From: Calditrichota bacterium
Lineage (GTDB): Bacteria > Electryoneota > B3-LCP
DNA length: 40,788 bases
Direction: 5' to 3'
Assembly (NCBI GenBank): GCA_020051775.1
Contig: JAGVQJ010000036.1
Location: 1 to 40,788 of the forward strand
The notes under the pieces were generated by a model that had not been told where the DNA came from, did no database searches, and saw only the letters and a list, made by a program, of their open reading frames with translations. Below are positions 23,531 to 32,961 of this stretch, one piece after another. Each line of letters starts with the position of its first letter. Position 1 is the stretch's first letter. The position numbers and the translations under genes were made by a program.

Positions 23531-26305
23531 ATGCGCCGAATCTTCGCCTTGTCTTTGATCGCCCTCGCTCTCCCCGTCCTGGCTCAAGTTGACTACCACA
23601 AGACCGTTGTCACCCGCTGGTCTGGGCCGGGACAACCCCTGACCTACGATCAATATCGCGCCGCAAATCCGGAACAACTGCTGGCGTGGTCGGAAATAGG
23701 GCGGGTATCACCCGCAACCGACGAAACCGGCCCGGTGCTGGTCGTGGTCGAATCTACTTTGCAAACCCCGTTGGCGCTGGAATTGGATCGCTACATGGAC
23801 GACCTGGCCGACGCCGGGTGGGAACCGATCCTGCTCGCCTGGAGCGGTGGCACCGCCGAAAATTTGCGCACGGTGATACAGCAGTATCAGGTGAGCGATA
23901 GCATCCTCGGCGCCGTCCTCATCGGTAATCTGCCGCAGGCGTGGTATGAACTGTACGAAGACTGGGATAACGACGGCCTGCCGGATGAACCGGTCATGGT
24001 GCAATTTCCCTGCGATCTCTACTTCATGGATCTGGACGGCTCATGGTATGATGGCACTTCCAATGGCATATTAGACACTCACCTGGGACCCTGGCCGCCG
24101 GATATTTTCGTGGGGCGCCTGCACACAACAACACTGTCGGGCAACCCGGTGGAACTGATGCGCAATTACCTCGATAAAAACCACGCCTTTCGTTCCGGGC
24201 AGCTCTACTTGCCGGGTAGGGGCTTGGCCTATATAGACGACGATTGGGCGGGTGGAGCCTCGCAATGGGCTGCCGCGCTGGCTCAAGGAGTAGGGTTGGT
24301 TGATCAGGTCAGCCACCCTGATTCCACCCGTGCCAGCGATTACCTCACGCGGCTGGATGACGGCTACTACGCCTACCTGTTGGCCTCGCACTCCTGGCCG
24401 CAGGGTCATTCCATGAAGGAGCAGGGCGGTACCGTTTGGAATAATGTGCTCAACACGCAGATCACTCAGGCGGACCCTCAAGCGTTCTTTTACAATCTCT
24501 TCTGCTGCAGCGCCTCGCGTTTCTGCGAGAGCGGTTACCTCAGCGGTTGCTACCTCTTCGCCGACACCTGGGGCTTGGAGGTATTGGGCTCGGCCAAGAC
24601 CGGTTCCATGCTCTACTTCGAAGACTACTACTCCTGGATTCAGCAGGGCGAATGCCAGGGCGAAGCTTTTCGCCGCTGGTTTGGGTTGCACGGTCAGGAA
24701 CCGGGTTCGGTCATGTGGGCCATGTCCTGGTTCTATGGCATGTGCGAAATGGGCGACCCGACGCTTTTCATGAAGGTGGGCATTGAGGTTAGTCAGGTCG
24801 AAGTCGTGGATGACGGTAGCCAGGGTAGCCAGGGGGACGGCGACGGCATCCCCGACGCCGGGGAAACCATCGCCTTGAATCTGACGATCCAGAACAACGA
24901 TCCCATCCCGCATAACCGTCTATGGGTCAGGCTCTATTCAACCTCCTCCGGGATCGGCTGGCTGGAAGATTCGGTTTATGTGGGAAATTTACCGGCTCAA
25001 GGAACCGCCCAGGTCAACGGCTTCACAGCCTGGCTGTCGAACTCGAATCCCGACAGTTCCACCTTGACCGTCTCCGCCCAAATTCAGGATGATGCGCTGC
25101 ACCTATGGGGCGACACTTTCACCTTGACGGTTCGCAGTCAAAAACTGGTGTTGCAGTATTATGACCAGCAGGAAATCTCCGGAGATGGTGATCCTTACGC
25201 GGAACCGGGCGAAATATTCAACCTGAATTTTACCTACACCAACTCTGGCGGGGACGAATCCGATTCCGGGACCTTTACCCTGACCAGTTCAGGCTTGTGG
25301 ATTGATCCCCAAGATACCACCATCTCCTTTCCGCCGATTGCGCCCGGCGTGAACGGAGCACCAGCCGCGCCGCTGCGGGTTGAAATTCTCTCAGGCTGCC
25401 CCAATCCTTATAATGAGATTTTAAATGCCTCCATTTCGCAGAGTGGTCCAATCCTCAGCAGCCAATACATCATCTTCTCCGTCGGAACTGAACTTCACTG
25501 GACCGATGCGATGCTGTTGCCGACCTATCCGCTGGTACACTACCCGGTCACGAACAGTTATCAAGACCAATGGCACGTCTCGGATACCCGTTATTACTCT
25601 CCCGCTCAATCCCGAAAATGCGGCAGCGCCGACATCGGCCCATACGCTCCCCAGGCTGACGGCGCGTTGGAGACGCCGCTCTTTTGGGTGGCGCAAGAAG
25701 GCCGTTTGACCTTCCAACACTGGATAGCAGCGGAAGAAGGATATGACGGCGGAATCGTGGAAATCAATTCGGGTTCGGGGTGGGAACGGCTGACGCCCGT
25801 GGGAGGTTATCCCGGCAATTCTCAGGGTAATGGTTCCTATCCCGGCGGTCCCTGTTACAACGGCCAGATGGATTGGTCGCCGGCGGAATTCGATCTGGGG
25901 GTTTACTCCGTTTTTGCCCGGCTGCGTTTCCGCTTCGCCAGCGATGTAGGCACCGAACTGGAAGGCTGGTATCTGGACGATATCACGCTGGACGGGAGCC
26001 TCATGCTGGCGGCTCCTGAGAAGCCACAAATATCGCCACCGCTTGAATTCCGGTTGTGTCAGAATCACCCCAATCCGTTCAACGCTACGACAGCGATCAG
26101 CTACAGGCTACCAGCTTCAAGCCAGGTAGATTTACGAGTGTACGATCTCACAGGAAGGCTGGTCGCTGCGTTGGTGGATGGTCGTCAGGAGGCTGGGAGC
26201 TATGAAGTCATTTTCGATGGAGGAGAACTGGCTTCGGGTTTATACTTCGTGCGGTTGCAGGTGGGGGAGTATGAGGCAGTGAAAAAGATGATGTTGTTGA
26301 AGTAG
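23531..26305 (+). CDS. secreted gingipain-like (C25/clan CD) peptidase with sorting domain
   Basis: A 924-residue exported protein. Residues 1-18 are a signal peptide. Residues about 60-410 resemble the C25 catalytic region: VLVVVESTL, SILGAVLIGNLPQAWYELYEDWDNDGLPDE, DIFVGRLHTTT, YYAYLLASHSWPQGH (probable catalytic His287) and FYNLFCCSASRFCE (probable nucleophile Cys325 or 326), closing with GDPTLFMKVG. The His-Cys spacing of about 38 fits clan CD. Two Ig-like modules follow (DGDGIPDAGETIALNL, DGDPYAEPGEIFNLNF), then a jelly-roll-like module with GWYLDDITLDG. The end is a type IX-like sorting domain: NHPNPFNATTAISYRLP, DLRVYDLTGRLVAAL and KKMMLLK. Its specificity is unknown. A ttatgag inverted repeat fills the leader. 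Confidence 0.85.
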   Translation: MRRIFALSLIALALPVLAQVDYHKTVVTRWSGPGQPLTYDQYRAANPEQLLAWSEIGRVSPATDETGPVLVVVESTLQTPLALELDRYMDDLADAGWEPILLAWSGGTAENLRTVIQQYQVSDSILGAVLIGNLPQAWYELYEDWDNDGLPDEPVMVQFPCDLYFMDLDGSWYDGTSNGILDTHLGPWPPDIFVGRLHTTTLSGNPVELMRNYLDKNHAFRSGQLYLPGRGLAYIDDDWAGGASQWAAALAQGVGLVDQVSHPDSTRASDYLTRLDDGYYAYLLASHSWPQGHSMKEQGGTVWNNVLNTQITQADPQAFFYNLFCCSASRFCESGYLSGCYLFADTWGLEVLGSAKTGSMLYFEDYYSWIQQGECQGEAFRRWFGLHGQEPGSVMWAMSWFYGMCEMGDPTLFMKVGIEVSQVEVVDDGSQGSQGDGDGIPDAGETIALNLTIQNNDPIPHNRLWVRLYSTSSGIGWLEDSVYVGNLPAQGTAQVNGFTAWLSNSNPDSSTLTVSAQIQDDALHLWGDTFTLTVRSQKLVLQYYDQQEISGDGDPYAEPGEIFNLNFTYTNSGGDESDSGTFTLTSSGLWIDPQDTTISFPPIAPGVNGAPAAPLRVEILSGCPNPYNEILNASISQSGPILSSQYIIFSVGTELHWTDAMLLPTYPLVHYPVTNSYQDQWHVSDTRYYSPAQSRKCGSADIGPYAPQADGALETPLFWVAQEGRLTFQHWIAAEEGYDGGIVEINSGSGWERLTPVGGYPGNSQGNGSYPGGPCYNGQMDWSPAEFDLGVYSVFARLRFRFASDVGTELEGWYLDDITLDGSLMLAAPEKPQISPPLEFRLCQNHPNPFNATTAISYRLPASSQVDLRVYDLTGRLVAALVDGRQEAGSYEVIFDGGELASGLYFVRLQVGEYEAVKKMMLLK

Positions 26306-26332
26306 TCTCGCGTCTCAAACCTCGAGTCTCAA
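26305..26332. repeat. gtctc/ctcgagtctc quasi-tandem word after the C25 gene
   Basis: Repeated gtctcgcgtctc and ctcgagtctc words start at the stop codon. They belong to the same kind of stop-adjacent low-complexity words seen at 3776-3804, 4431-4450 and 6505-6535. Confidence 0.45.
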
Positions 26333-26344
26333 TTTTCAAAAAAA

Positions 26345-26382
26345 AGCGTCAGGTCCTGGGCTTAAGCCTGTGACCTGACGCT
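26345..26382 (-). terminator. intrinsic terminator of the copper efflux operon
   Basis: agcgtcaggtc pairs with gacctgacgct (11 bp), enclosing a second small stem (gggctt/aagcct). On the minus strand the hairpin is followed by eight T, so it ends the leftward operon that stops at 26399. Confidence 0.88.
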
Positions 26383-26398
26383 ATTGTTGTAAGTTTGC

Positions 26399-26734
26399 TT
26401 ACTGGCGTTTCTTAAGGGTTGTCCGGAAGGCCGCGACCTGCTCCTCCGACATCTTCTCGGTGTTCATGCCGCAAATAGGGCATTTGGCGTTCGGATCGGC
26501 GCTGACGAATTCCGCATGCATGGGACAAACATATAGGGCCGGGGCGTTAAGCAGAACATTCTGCAAGCTATCTACAGCATTCATTTTATCGCTTTCGACT
26601 CCCTGTTGGCTGCCTGAGACTTTCGCCGCTTCCGTCTTCCGATCACCCTGGTTCTTTGAACATCCCACCACGATAACCGCCAGTAAAATCGCCAGAGAGA
26701 GCGGAAACAAGATATGTATGAGTTTACGATTCAT
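26399..26734 (-). CDS. lipoprotein with heavy-metal-binding (CPMH...CPxCGM) domain
   Basis: A 111-residue lipoprotein: signal peptide ending in a VVGC lipobox (Cys near 25), a charged linker, then a heavy-metal-binding domain YVCPMHAEFVSADPNAKCPICGM at about residues 68-91. The same domain opens the CusB-like protein of this operon. It probably binds copper or silver in the periplasm, anchored to a membrane. AGAGG lies six bases before the ATG. It is the last gene of the leftward operon, 20 bases after the RND pump gene, with a strong terminator behind it. Confidence 0.88.
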   Translation of the reverse strand: MNRKLIHILFPLSLAILLAVIVVGCSKNQGDRKTEAAKVSGSQQGVESDKMNAVDSLQNVLLNAPALYVCPMHAEFVSADPNAKCPICGMNTEKMSEEQVAAFRTTLKKRQ

Positions 26735-26754
26735 TTCGAACCTCTTTTGTTTGG

Positions 26755-29700
26755 TTATTCAATTACAGCAACTTCCTTACGTTTCCATAGGTAATATATT
26801 GCGGGGTAAACCAGCAGTTCAAGCGCAAACGAGGTGATTAACCCTCCCACCATCGGTGCGGCGATGCGCTTCATCAGATCCGAACCTGTCCCCGTAGACC
26901 ACATGATCGGCAGCAAACCAATAAACGCCGCGCACACGGTCATGGCTTTGGGGCGTACGCGCTTGACCGCGCCATGAACTATCGCCTCCACCAAATCGCC
27001 TGCCGTGCGTAGCCGCCCTTGGGTCTTGGCTTCGTTGTAGGATAGATCCAGGAACAGGAGCATGAATACTCCCGTTTCCGCATCCAGGCCGAGCAGAGCG
27101 ATCATCCCCACCCATACGGCGATGGAGATATTATACCCCAACAGGTAAAGCAGCCAGATAGCTCCTACGGCCGAGAAGGGCACTGCGAGCATCACGATCA
27201 GGGACTTGAATCCCGATTTCGTGTTCATGTACAGCAACGCGAAGATCAGCACCAGGGTTAGCGGCACGATGAATTTGAGACGTTCTTTCACTCGCAGCAT
27301 GTTTTCATACTGCCCACTCCAGACCAGCGAATAGCCCGTAGGCATTTTCACGGTCGCCGCCACCATCTGCTTGGCGTGTTCCACATAGCCGCCCACGTCC
27401 ACCTTGGCGGGATCGAAATCCACGAAAACATACCCCGCCAGTAGCCCATTCTCATCGCGGATCATGGCCGGGCCTTCGACGAGTTCGACGTCGGCGATTT
27501 CCACCATGGGAATCTGCCCGCGACCATCCGGGAGCGGCAGAAGCACTTGGCGCAGAGCCTCAAGATCATTGCGGTAGTCGCGGGCATAACGCACGTTTAC
27601 TCCGTACCGCGCCCGGCCTTCAACCGTAGTGGTTTGGTTGTCACCTCCAACGGCGGTCATCACCATCATGTTGGCGTCATCCACGGATAAACCGTAGCGC
27701 GCCAGTTGGTCGCGTTTCAGCACGAAATCGAGGAAATAGCCGCCCGCCACTCGCTCTGCATACACACTGCGAGTGTCGGGTACTTTTTGTATTGCTGCTT
27801 CGACTTCGAGCGCTAACTTCTGGATGACAGACAGGTCGCTGCCATAGATCTTAATCCCCACTGGTGTGCGGATACCCGTCGAGAGCATGTCCAGCCGGGC
27901 TTTGATCGGCATGGTCCAGGCGTTGCTGATGCCCGGCAACTGTAGCGTTTCATTCAGCTCAGCTACTAAATCTTCTTCGGTGATCCGGTCCCGCCAGGCT
28001 GTGCGCAGAATGCTTTTTAACCAGTCCGGAGCCCAACCGGAATACCAGCGGGGTTTTTCGCGCCACTCAGCCTCGGCTTTTAGCAATATCGTGGTTTCCA
28101 TCATGGTGAAAGGAGCGGGATCCGTGGACGTCTCAGCCCGACCGGCTTTTCCAAAAACGCGGTCTATCTCCGGGATGGTCATCAGGAGCTTGTCCTGTAT
28201 CTGCAGTGCGTTCTGGGCTTCGGTGACGGACATTCCCGGTTGAACCGCCGAGGGCATATAAAGTAGAGAACCCTCACGAAGAGGCGGCATGAACTCAGAG
28301 CCAAGTTTCAGGTAGATAGGGATCGTTGAGATGACGATAAGGACACTAACCAGGATCGTGGCTTTGGGGTACTTTAACACAAAACGGCAGGGTGGCTCAT
28401 ATATCCGATGTAATAATCTGCTGATGGGATGTTTTTCTTCCGAGTAGTATTTCCCGACGGCGAGCTTAGTTGCTGTCCAGGCGAGAAACTTGGGTCTGAA
28501 TTTATACGGTTCAATGCGCGCAAACATCATCCGCATGGCGGGGTCAAGCGTGATCGCCAAAATCGCCGCGATGGCCATGGCGAGGTTTTTCGAGTAGGCT
28601 AACGGTTTGAATAGCCGCCCCTCCTGATCCACCAGTGTGAAGATGGGCATGAAGGCCACGGCAATTACCAGGAGCGAGAAGAACACTGAGGGGCCTACCT
28701 CCATCAGAGCTTCGAGCCTTACTTTGTAGAAACTACCCTTCGATCCGGCAGCTTGCCAGTGGTAAATTTTGTTATAAGCATTCTCCACTTCCACAATAGC
28801 GCCGTCCACGAGCACGCCGATGGATATGGCGATTCCGGCTAATGACATCAAGTTCGCCGTTAATCCCATCATATACATCGGGATGAACGCTAATGCCACG
28901 CTCACTGGAATAGTGATGATGGGAACGGCTGCGGAAGGAATATGCCAGAGGAAGAGCAGAATGATAATGGCTACCACAATCATTTCTTCGATCAGTTTGC
29001 TCTTGACCGTATCAATGGCCCGGTTAATCAACTCAGACCGGTCATACGTGGTGATGATCTCTGTTCCTGGCGGCAGGGAAGGTTTGATCTCCTCCAGCTT
29101 TGCCTTCACCCGCTCGATGACGTTCAAAGCATTTTCCCCTTGCCGCATGACCACGATGCCGCCCACCACATCACCTTCTCCATTGTAATCTGCGATGCCG
29201 CGCCGCAACTCCGGCCCCAATTGCACTGTGGCCACATCCTTGACGGTAATAGGGGTTCCGTTTTCCGTCTTAAGTACCAGTTTCTCAAGATCAGCAATGG
29301 ACTTTACGTAACCACGCCCTCGCACCATGTATTCGCGGCCCGCAATTTCCACCAAGCGACCGCCGACGTCGTTATTGCCCTTCCGCACCGCCTCAATTAC
29401 AGCGTCTAAAGGCAAACCATAGTTGGCCAGCTCATTCGGATTGACGGTGATCTGATATTGACGAACCTGACCGCCCACGGTGGCAACTTCCGCTACGCCG
29501 GGGACGCTTTGGATAGAGTAACGCAGAAACCAATCCTGATAACTGCGCAGCTCATCGTTGGTGTTGTTGCCGGAACGATCAAGCAAAGCATATTGAAAGA
29601 CCCAGCCCAGACTCGTCGCGTCCGGTCCTAATTCCGTTTTGACGCCTTCCGGAAGTTGCGCCGTAATTTTTGACAGGTACTCCAATACTCGGCTGCGCGC

Positions 29701-30012
29701 CCAATATATATCGGTGCCGTCTTCAAAGATGACGTACACATAGCTATAACCGAAATCGGAGAAACCGCGGATGGCTTTCACCTTCGGCGCTCCAAGCAAC
29801 GCGCTGATTATGGGATAGGTAACCTGATCTTCGAGCAAGTCCGGGCTGCGATCCCACCGGGAATAAACGATGACCTGCGTATCGGAGAGATCGGGCAATG
29901 CATCCAGAGAGATGTGCCTCATCGTCCAGAAGGAGATCACCAGCGCCACCATCGTCGCGCCGATGATGAGGAAACGATTTTCCGCCGAGAATTTGATGAT
30001 CGCATTCAACAT
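26755..30012 (-). CDS. CusA/CzcA-family heavy-metal RND efflux pump
   Basis: A 1085-residue inner-membrane proton-driven pump that exports metal ions through a CusB/CusC-type channel. It has the RND pattern of one N-terminal membrane helix (FLIIGATMVALVISFWTM), a large periplasmic loop, a six-helix block, a second loop and a last six-helix block. Family marks are LPDLSDTQVIVYSRW, LGWVFQYALLDRSG, the membrane acidic residue in GIAISIGVLVDGAIVEVENAYNK, and GKAGRAETSTDPAPFTMMETTI with its Met pair. The latter favours copper/silver (CusA) over cobalt/zinc/cadmium (CzcA), but the exact metal is inference. Its ATG overlaps the CusB-like stop by one base (TAATG), a sign of translational coupling. 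Confidence 0.94.
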   Translation of the reverse strand: MLNAIIKFSAENRFLIIGATMVALVISFWTMRHISLDALPDLSDTQVIVYSRWDRSPDLLEDQVTYPIISALLGAPKVKAIRGFSDFGYSYVYVIFEDGTDIYWARSRVLEYLSKITAQLPEGVKTELGPDATSLGWVFQYALLDRSGNNTNDELRSYQDWFLRYSIQSVPGVAEVATVGGQVRQYQITVNPNELANYGLPLDAVIEAVRKGNNDVGGRLVEIAGREYMVRGRGYVKSIADLEKLVLKTENGTPITVKDVATVQLGPELRRGIADYNGEGDVVGGIVVMRQGENALNVIERVKAKLEEIKPSLPPGTEIITTYDRSELINRAIDTVKSKLIEEMIVVAIIILLFLWHIPSAAVPIITIPVSVALAFIPMYMMGLTANLMSLAGIAISIGVLVDGAIVEVENAYNKIYHWQAAGSKGSFYKVRLEALMEVGPSVFFSLLVIAVAFMPIFTLVDQEGRLFKPLAYSKNLAMAIAAILAITLDPAMRMMFARIEPYKFRPKFLAWTATKLAVGKYYSEEKHPISRLLHRIYEPPCRFVLKYPKATILVSVLIVISTIPIYLKLGSEFMPPLREGSLLYMPSAVQPGMSVTEAQNALQIQDKLLMTIPEIDRVFGKAGRAETSTDPAPFTMMETTILLKAEAEWREKPRWYSGWAPDWLKSILRTAWRDRITEEDLVAELNETLQLPGISNAWTMPIKARLDMLSTGIRTPVGIKIYGSDLSVIQKLALEVEAAIQKVPDTRSVYAERVAGGYFLDFVLKRDQLARYGLSVDDANMMVMTAVGGDNQTTTVEGRARYGVNVRYARDYRNDLEALRQVLLPLPDGRGQIPMVEIADVELVEGPAMIRDENGLLAGYVFVDFDPAKVDVGGYVEHAKQMVAATVKMPTGYSLVWSGQYENMLRVKERLKFIVPLTLVLIFALLYMNTKSGFKSLIVMLAVPFSAVGAIWLLYLLGYNISIAVWVGMIALLGLDAETGVFMLLFLDLSYNEAKTQGRLRTAGDLVEAIVHGAVKRVRPKAMTVCAAFIGLLPIMWSTGTGSDLMKRIAAPMVGGLITSFALELLVYPAIYYLWKRKEVAVIE

Positions 30013-31418
30013 TACTCTGCTCCTCCGGCAGCCGAGAGAGCGGCGCGGAGTGACGATTCCGAATCTATCAGGAAATTTGCCCGTGTGACAACCAATTCAC
30101 CCTCGCGAACGCCCTCCAGCACTTCAACCTGGTCGCCCGATTTTTCACCCAGAATGACCGAACGGGGTTGAAACTTGCCGTCACCGACAGCGACGAAGAC
30201 CATGTTCCCTCGCCCTGATGGAATTATAGCATCCGCCGGAATGATCAGTGCCTCATGGGCGGAACCCTGGAACAGCACTTCGGCGAACATTTCAGGCTTC
30301 AGCTCCAAGTTGGTGTTGTTAATGTTGATGCGGATTTTATAGGTTCGGCTTACCGGGTCGAGCACCGGGTCAATGAAATCAACGATGCCACTGTAGGTGT
30401 GATTCGGCAATGAGGCGAGGCTAATCTCTGCCTCCAGGCCCACTTTGGCCCGCGCTGCATCGGTCTGGTAGGCGTCCGCTAAAACCCACACCATACTCAG
30501 ATCGGTGACTTCGTAGGGGGTATCACCCATGTTTAGTGTAGAACCTTCGACGATGTTCTTGGCGGTTACGATTCCCGTCACCGGCGAAACTATGGTCAGC
30601 GCTTTCACGATTTCGCCAGTCTCTTCGAGCCGGTTGATTTGCGATTCCGAGACGTCCCAGAGTTTGAGCTTTTGCCGAGCTGCCACGATCATCATACTGT
30701 CCCTCACCGCGGCGCCGTTTTCTGAATATGATTCGCGTTTGTTGAGGGCAAGAAGATATTCGCGCTGTGCAGTCAATAATTCAGGGCTATATAAGGTGAA
30801 AAGTGGTTCTCCACGTTTAACCGGTTGTCCGATAAAGTTTACGTGAATGCGTTCAACGTAACCGGTAACTTTTACATTGACTCTTCTCACTTTTGTGGGA
30901 TCAGTCTGTACACGTCCGACGGTGCGCCATTTGGCGCTGAGTTCGCTATGGGTAACGGGCGCGGTGCGCAGTCCGATAAGCTGCTGGCGGGAAGGATCAA
31001 TGGTGACTTCCGCGCGGTTCGCCACAGTGCTCCCGCCTCCGGTGGTCTCGCTTTCATAGACTGGAATATAGTCCATTCCCATCTCGTCTTTACGTGGCGC
31101 CGGTGAGGTCTGCCTGGGATCCATAGGAGAACGGTAAAAGAGGATTTTCTTCTCACCCTTGCCAGTGCTCGTCTCTTGTGCGTTCGATACGCCGTCCATT
31201 TTAATCAGTTTCATACCGCAGAGGGGGCAATCTCCAGGATGATCCTGGATGATTGTCGGATGCATGGGGCAGGTATAGGATTCTTTAACCGCTTGGGCAC
31301 TGGAAACCGCGGTTCGGTTGGGCGTTCGGTTATCGGTTATAAGCCAGACGTTTAATCCCAGACTGAGGAGCGCCACGACTATGACCAACCAAATCCATGA
31401 AACCTTACGGGAATTCAT
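30012..31418 (-). CDS. CusB-family periplasmic adaptor with N-terminal heavy-metal-binding domain
   Basis: A 468-residue membrane-fusion protein that links the RND pump to the outer-membrane channel. Residues 8-28 form an uncleaved or signal anchor helix. Residues about 47-75 are a heavy-metal-binding domain (ESYTCPMHPTIIQDHPGDCPLCGMKLI), and a second, cysteine-less relic follows (FYRSPMDPRQTSPAPRKDEMGMDY). The adaptor core has the usual ANRAEVTIDPSRQQLIGLRTAPV, VTGYVERIHVNFIGQPVKRGEPLF lipoyl half-motif and SPVTGIVTAKNIVEGSTLNMGDTPYEV. AAGGAG in the end of the upstream gene precedes its ATG. It is the second gene of the leftward operon. Confidence 0.93.
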   Translation of the reverse strand: MNSRKVSWIWLVIVVALLSLGLNVWLITDNRTPNRTAVSSAQAVKESYTCPMHPTIIQDHPGDCPLCGMKLIKMDGVSNAQETSTGKGEKKILFYRSPMDPRQTSPAPRKDEMGMDYIPVYESETTGGGSTVANRAEVTIDPSRQQLIGLRTAPVTHSELSAKWRTVGRVQTDPTKVRRVNVKVTGYVERIHVNFIGQPVKRGEPLFTLYSPELLTAQREYLLALNKRESYSENGAAVRDSMMIVAARQKLKLWDVSESQINRLEETGEIVKALTIVSPVTGIVTAKNIVEGSTLNMGDTPYEVTDLSMVWVLADAYQTDAARAKVGLEAEISLASLPNHTYSGIVDFIDPVLDPVSRTYKIRININNTNLELKPEMFAEVLFQGSAHEALIIPADAIIPSGRGNMVFVAVGDGKFQPRSVILGEKSGDQVEVLEGVREGELVVTRANFLIDSESSLRAALSAAGGAE

Positions 31419-31421
31419 TCC

Positions 31422-32756
31422 TTATCTCCTTCCTACCAATCGCTCCAACTCGGCTCGTGCCATGTGCGCTTCCGAAAGCGCCATGGCCTGATCCATCTTC
31501 TGCATGACGACCTGCATCAGCGCAACGTTCAGCGACATGAAGGGAATCAAGCCGGTTTGATACTCAGGCAACGAGGCTTGAAAAATCTCTTCTGCGCGGG
31601 GTAAGAGCGTATCCGAAATCAGCCTGTAAGTCGCTTGAGCAGCCTGCAAACGATTGTAAACCTGCCGGACTTCATCACGCAAATTAATCCCTCCGGCCTG
31701 ATAATCGGCCTGAGTCTGGCGCAACCTGGCCTCGTTTTCCGCGACCTGAGCGCCCTGATTATTCCGACCAAACAATGGGAGGGGAAAAGCAGCCTGCAGG
31801 GACAGCATGTCCCGTTGTTCCATGGGATCAGTCAAACCCATCGCGATGGCATCCGGTCCGGGATTTAGATAGCCGCGAAAGCCATATTTGACCGTCAAGT
31901 CTACGTCCGGCCACCAATCGAGCCGGACACGCTTTAGTTCAAACTCAGCCACTTTCACTTTTTCCTCTTGAGCCTGCCGATATGGTATTTGCTCCAAACT
32001 GGGGCCAATCAGATCTTCCAGCGACGGAAGCGCTTCCGGTGCGGATAAGGGTATAGGGTCATGCAAGCCTTCAGTCGAAGTTCTCCCCAGTGCCAACGCC
32101 AGCCTCGACCGAGCATCAGCGATGCGACGATCAGACTCAATGACGCGCTTGCCCCATTGATCAAATTCTAATTGCGCTCTTAAGATGTCCGCCCGACTTC
32201 CCATTCCCGAAGACGTCATAATTCCAGCAGTGGTGACCATGTCTGCAGCTCGATTTCGGGCTTCATCCAAGGCAGCACTGACCACCAGGTTTCCGGCCAG
32301 GTCGTAATAGGCCATGCGCACCATGGAGATCATGGTCAGTTGCATCTGCTCATATTCAGATCGCGTAGAGGCTTCGGACGCTTCCTGAGCCTGTTTCGCT
32401 GCACTGAGTTTCCCAGGGAAGGGGAGACGCAGCATGAATCCGATCTCCGTGGCGGTCATCCCCTCTTCGTGGAAATCAAGCGAAGTGGGCAGGTTCATGA
32501 TCCCCAACATGAGGTTGGGATTCATCCACCCCCCGGCCATGCGGATTCGAGCTTCCTGAGCTTCGATCATCGCCCGCATGGAATTGAGATTCGGGTGGTT
32601 CGCCAACGATTCCTCGATGTACGAATGCAGTAGACTATCCTGCCCGGCGGGCAAAGGCGCCGGACTGAATTGAGTTCTTCCTGCCGCATTGAATATCAGA
32701 AATGCAGCACCAATAAGCAAAATGCGGGGTGGGGTTCGTGCCATACCTTTGATCAT
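31422..32756 (-). CDS. TolC/CusC-family outer-membrane efflux protein
   Basis: A 444-residue outer-membrane channel component with a signal-like N-terminus (RILLIGAAFLIFNAAGRTQFS) and the two long alpha-helical repeats of the TolC family. Visible marks are SYIEESLANHPNLNSMRAMIEAQEARIRMAGG, FMLRLPFPGKLSAAKQAQ, and in the second repeat LSLQAAFPLPLFGRNNQGAQVAENEA. It is the first gene of the leftward metal efflux operon. The start could be ATG 32756 or the ATG four codons later. I find no convincing promoter in the 200 bases upstream. It probably forms a tripartite complex with the next two products. Confidence 0.9.
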   Translation of the reverse strand: MIKGMARTPPRILLIGAAFLIFNAAGRTQFSPAPLPAGQDSLLHSYIEESLANHPNLNSMRAMIEAQEARIRMAGGWMNPNLMLGIMNLPTSLDFHEEGMTATEIGFMLRLPFPGKLSAAKQAQEASEASTRSEYEQMQLTMISMVRMAYYDLAGNLVVSAALDEARNRAADMVTTAGIMTSSGMGSRADILRAQLEFDQWGKRVIESDRRIADARSRLALALGRTSTEGLHDPIPLSAPEALPSLEDLIGPSLEQIPYRQAQEEKVKVAEFELKRVRLDWWPDVDLTVKYGFRGYLNPGPDAIAMGLTDPMEQRDMLSLQAAFPLPLFGRNNQGAQVAENEARLRQTQADYQAGGINLRDEVRQVYNRLQAAQATYRLISDTLLPRAEEIFQASLPEYQTGLIPFMSLNVALMQVVMQKMDQAMALSEAHMARAELERLVGRR

Positions 32757-32894
32757 AGTTCTTGAGATAGGGATTGCGTCAAGATTTCAATCGCTTACAT
32801 GAATTCTCTGATAAAGTACGTTCCTTATTCAACCTATGCGTCGAAAAAAAGTTGCATATTCTTTAACAACACACAAAGATTGTGGCTGGTAAAA

Positions 32895-32925
32895 GAAAAA
32901 CGGGATCGCTTCCCTGACCCCGCCT
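32895..32925 (-). terminator. possible weak terminator after the response regulator gene
   Basis: On the minus strand a short G/C stem (cggg/cccg with an inner loop) is followed by tttttctttt. The T-run is good and the stem is weak. Confidence 0.4.
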
Positions 32926-32961
32926 CAAGTAATGGGTTTGATTCTGCTGTGGAGCAGCCCA

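Noticed and set aside
24071-24913. 280-codon open frame on the minus strand inside the C25 peptidase gene
   Set aside because: It lies wholly antisense to a gene with signal peptide, catalytic motifs and sorting domain. Its composition (rich in Arg, Val, Gly, His) is that of a codon shadow.
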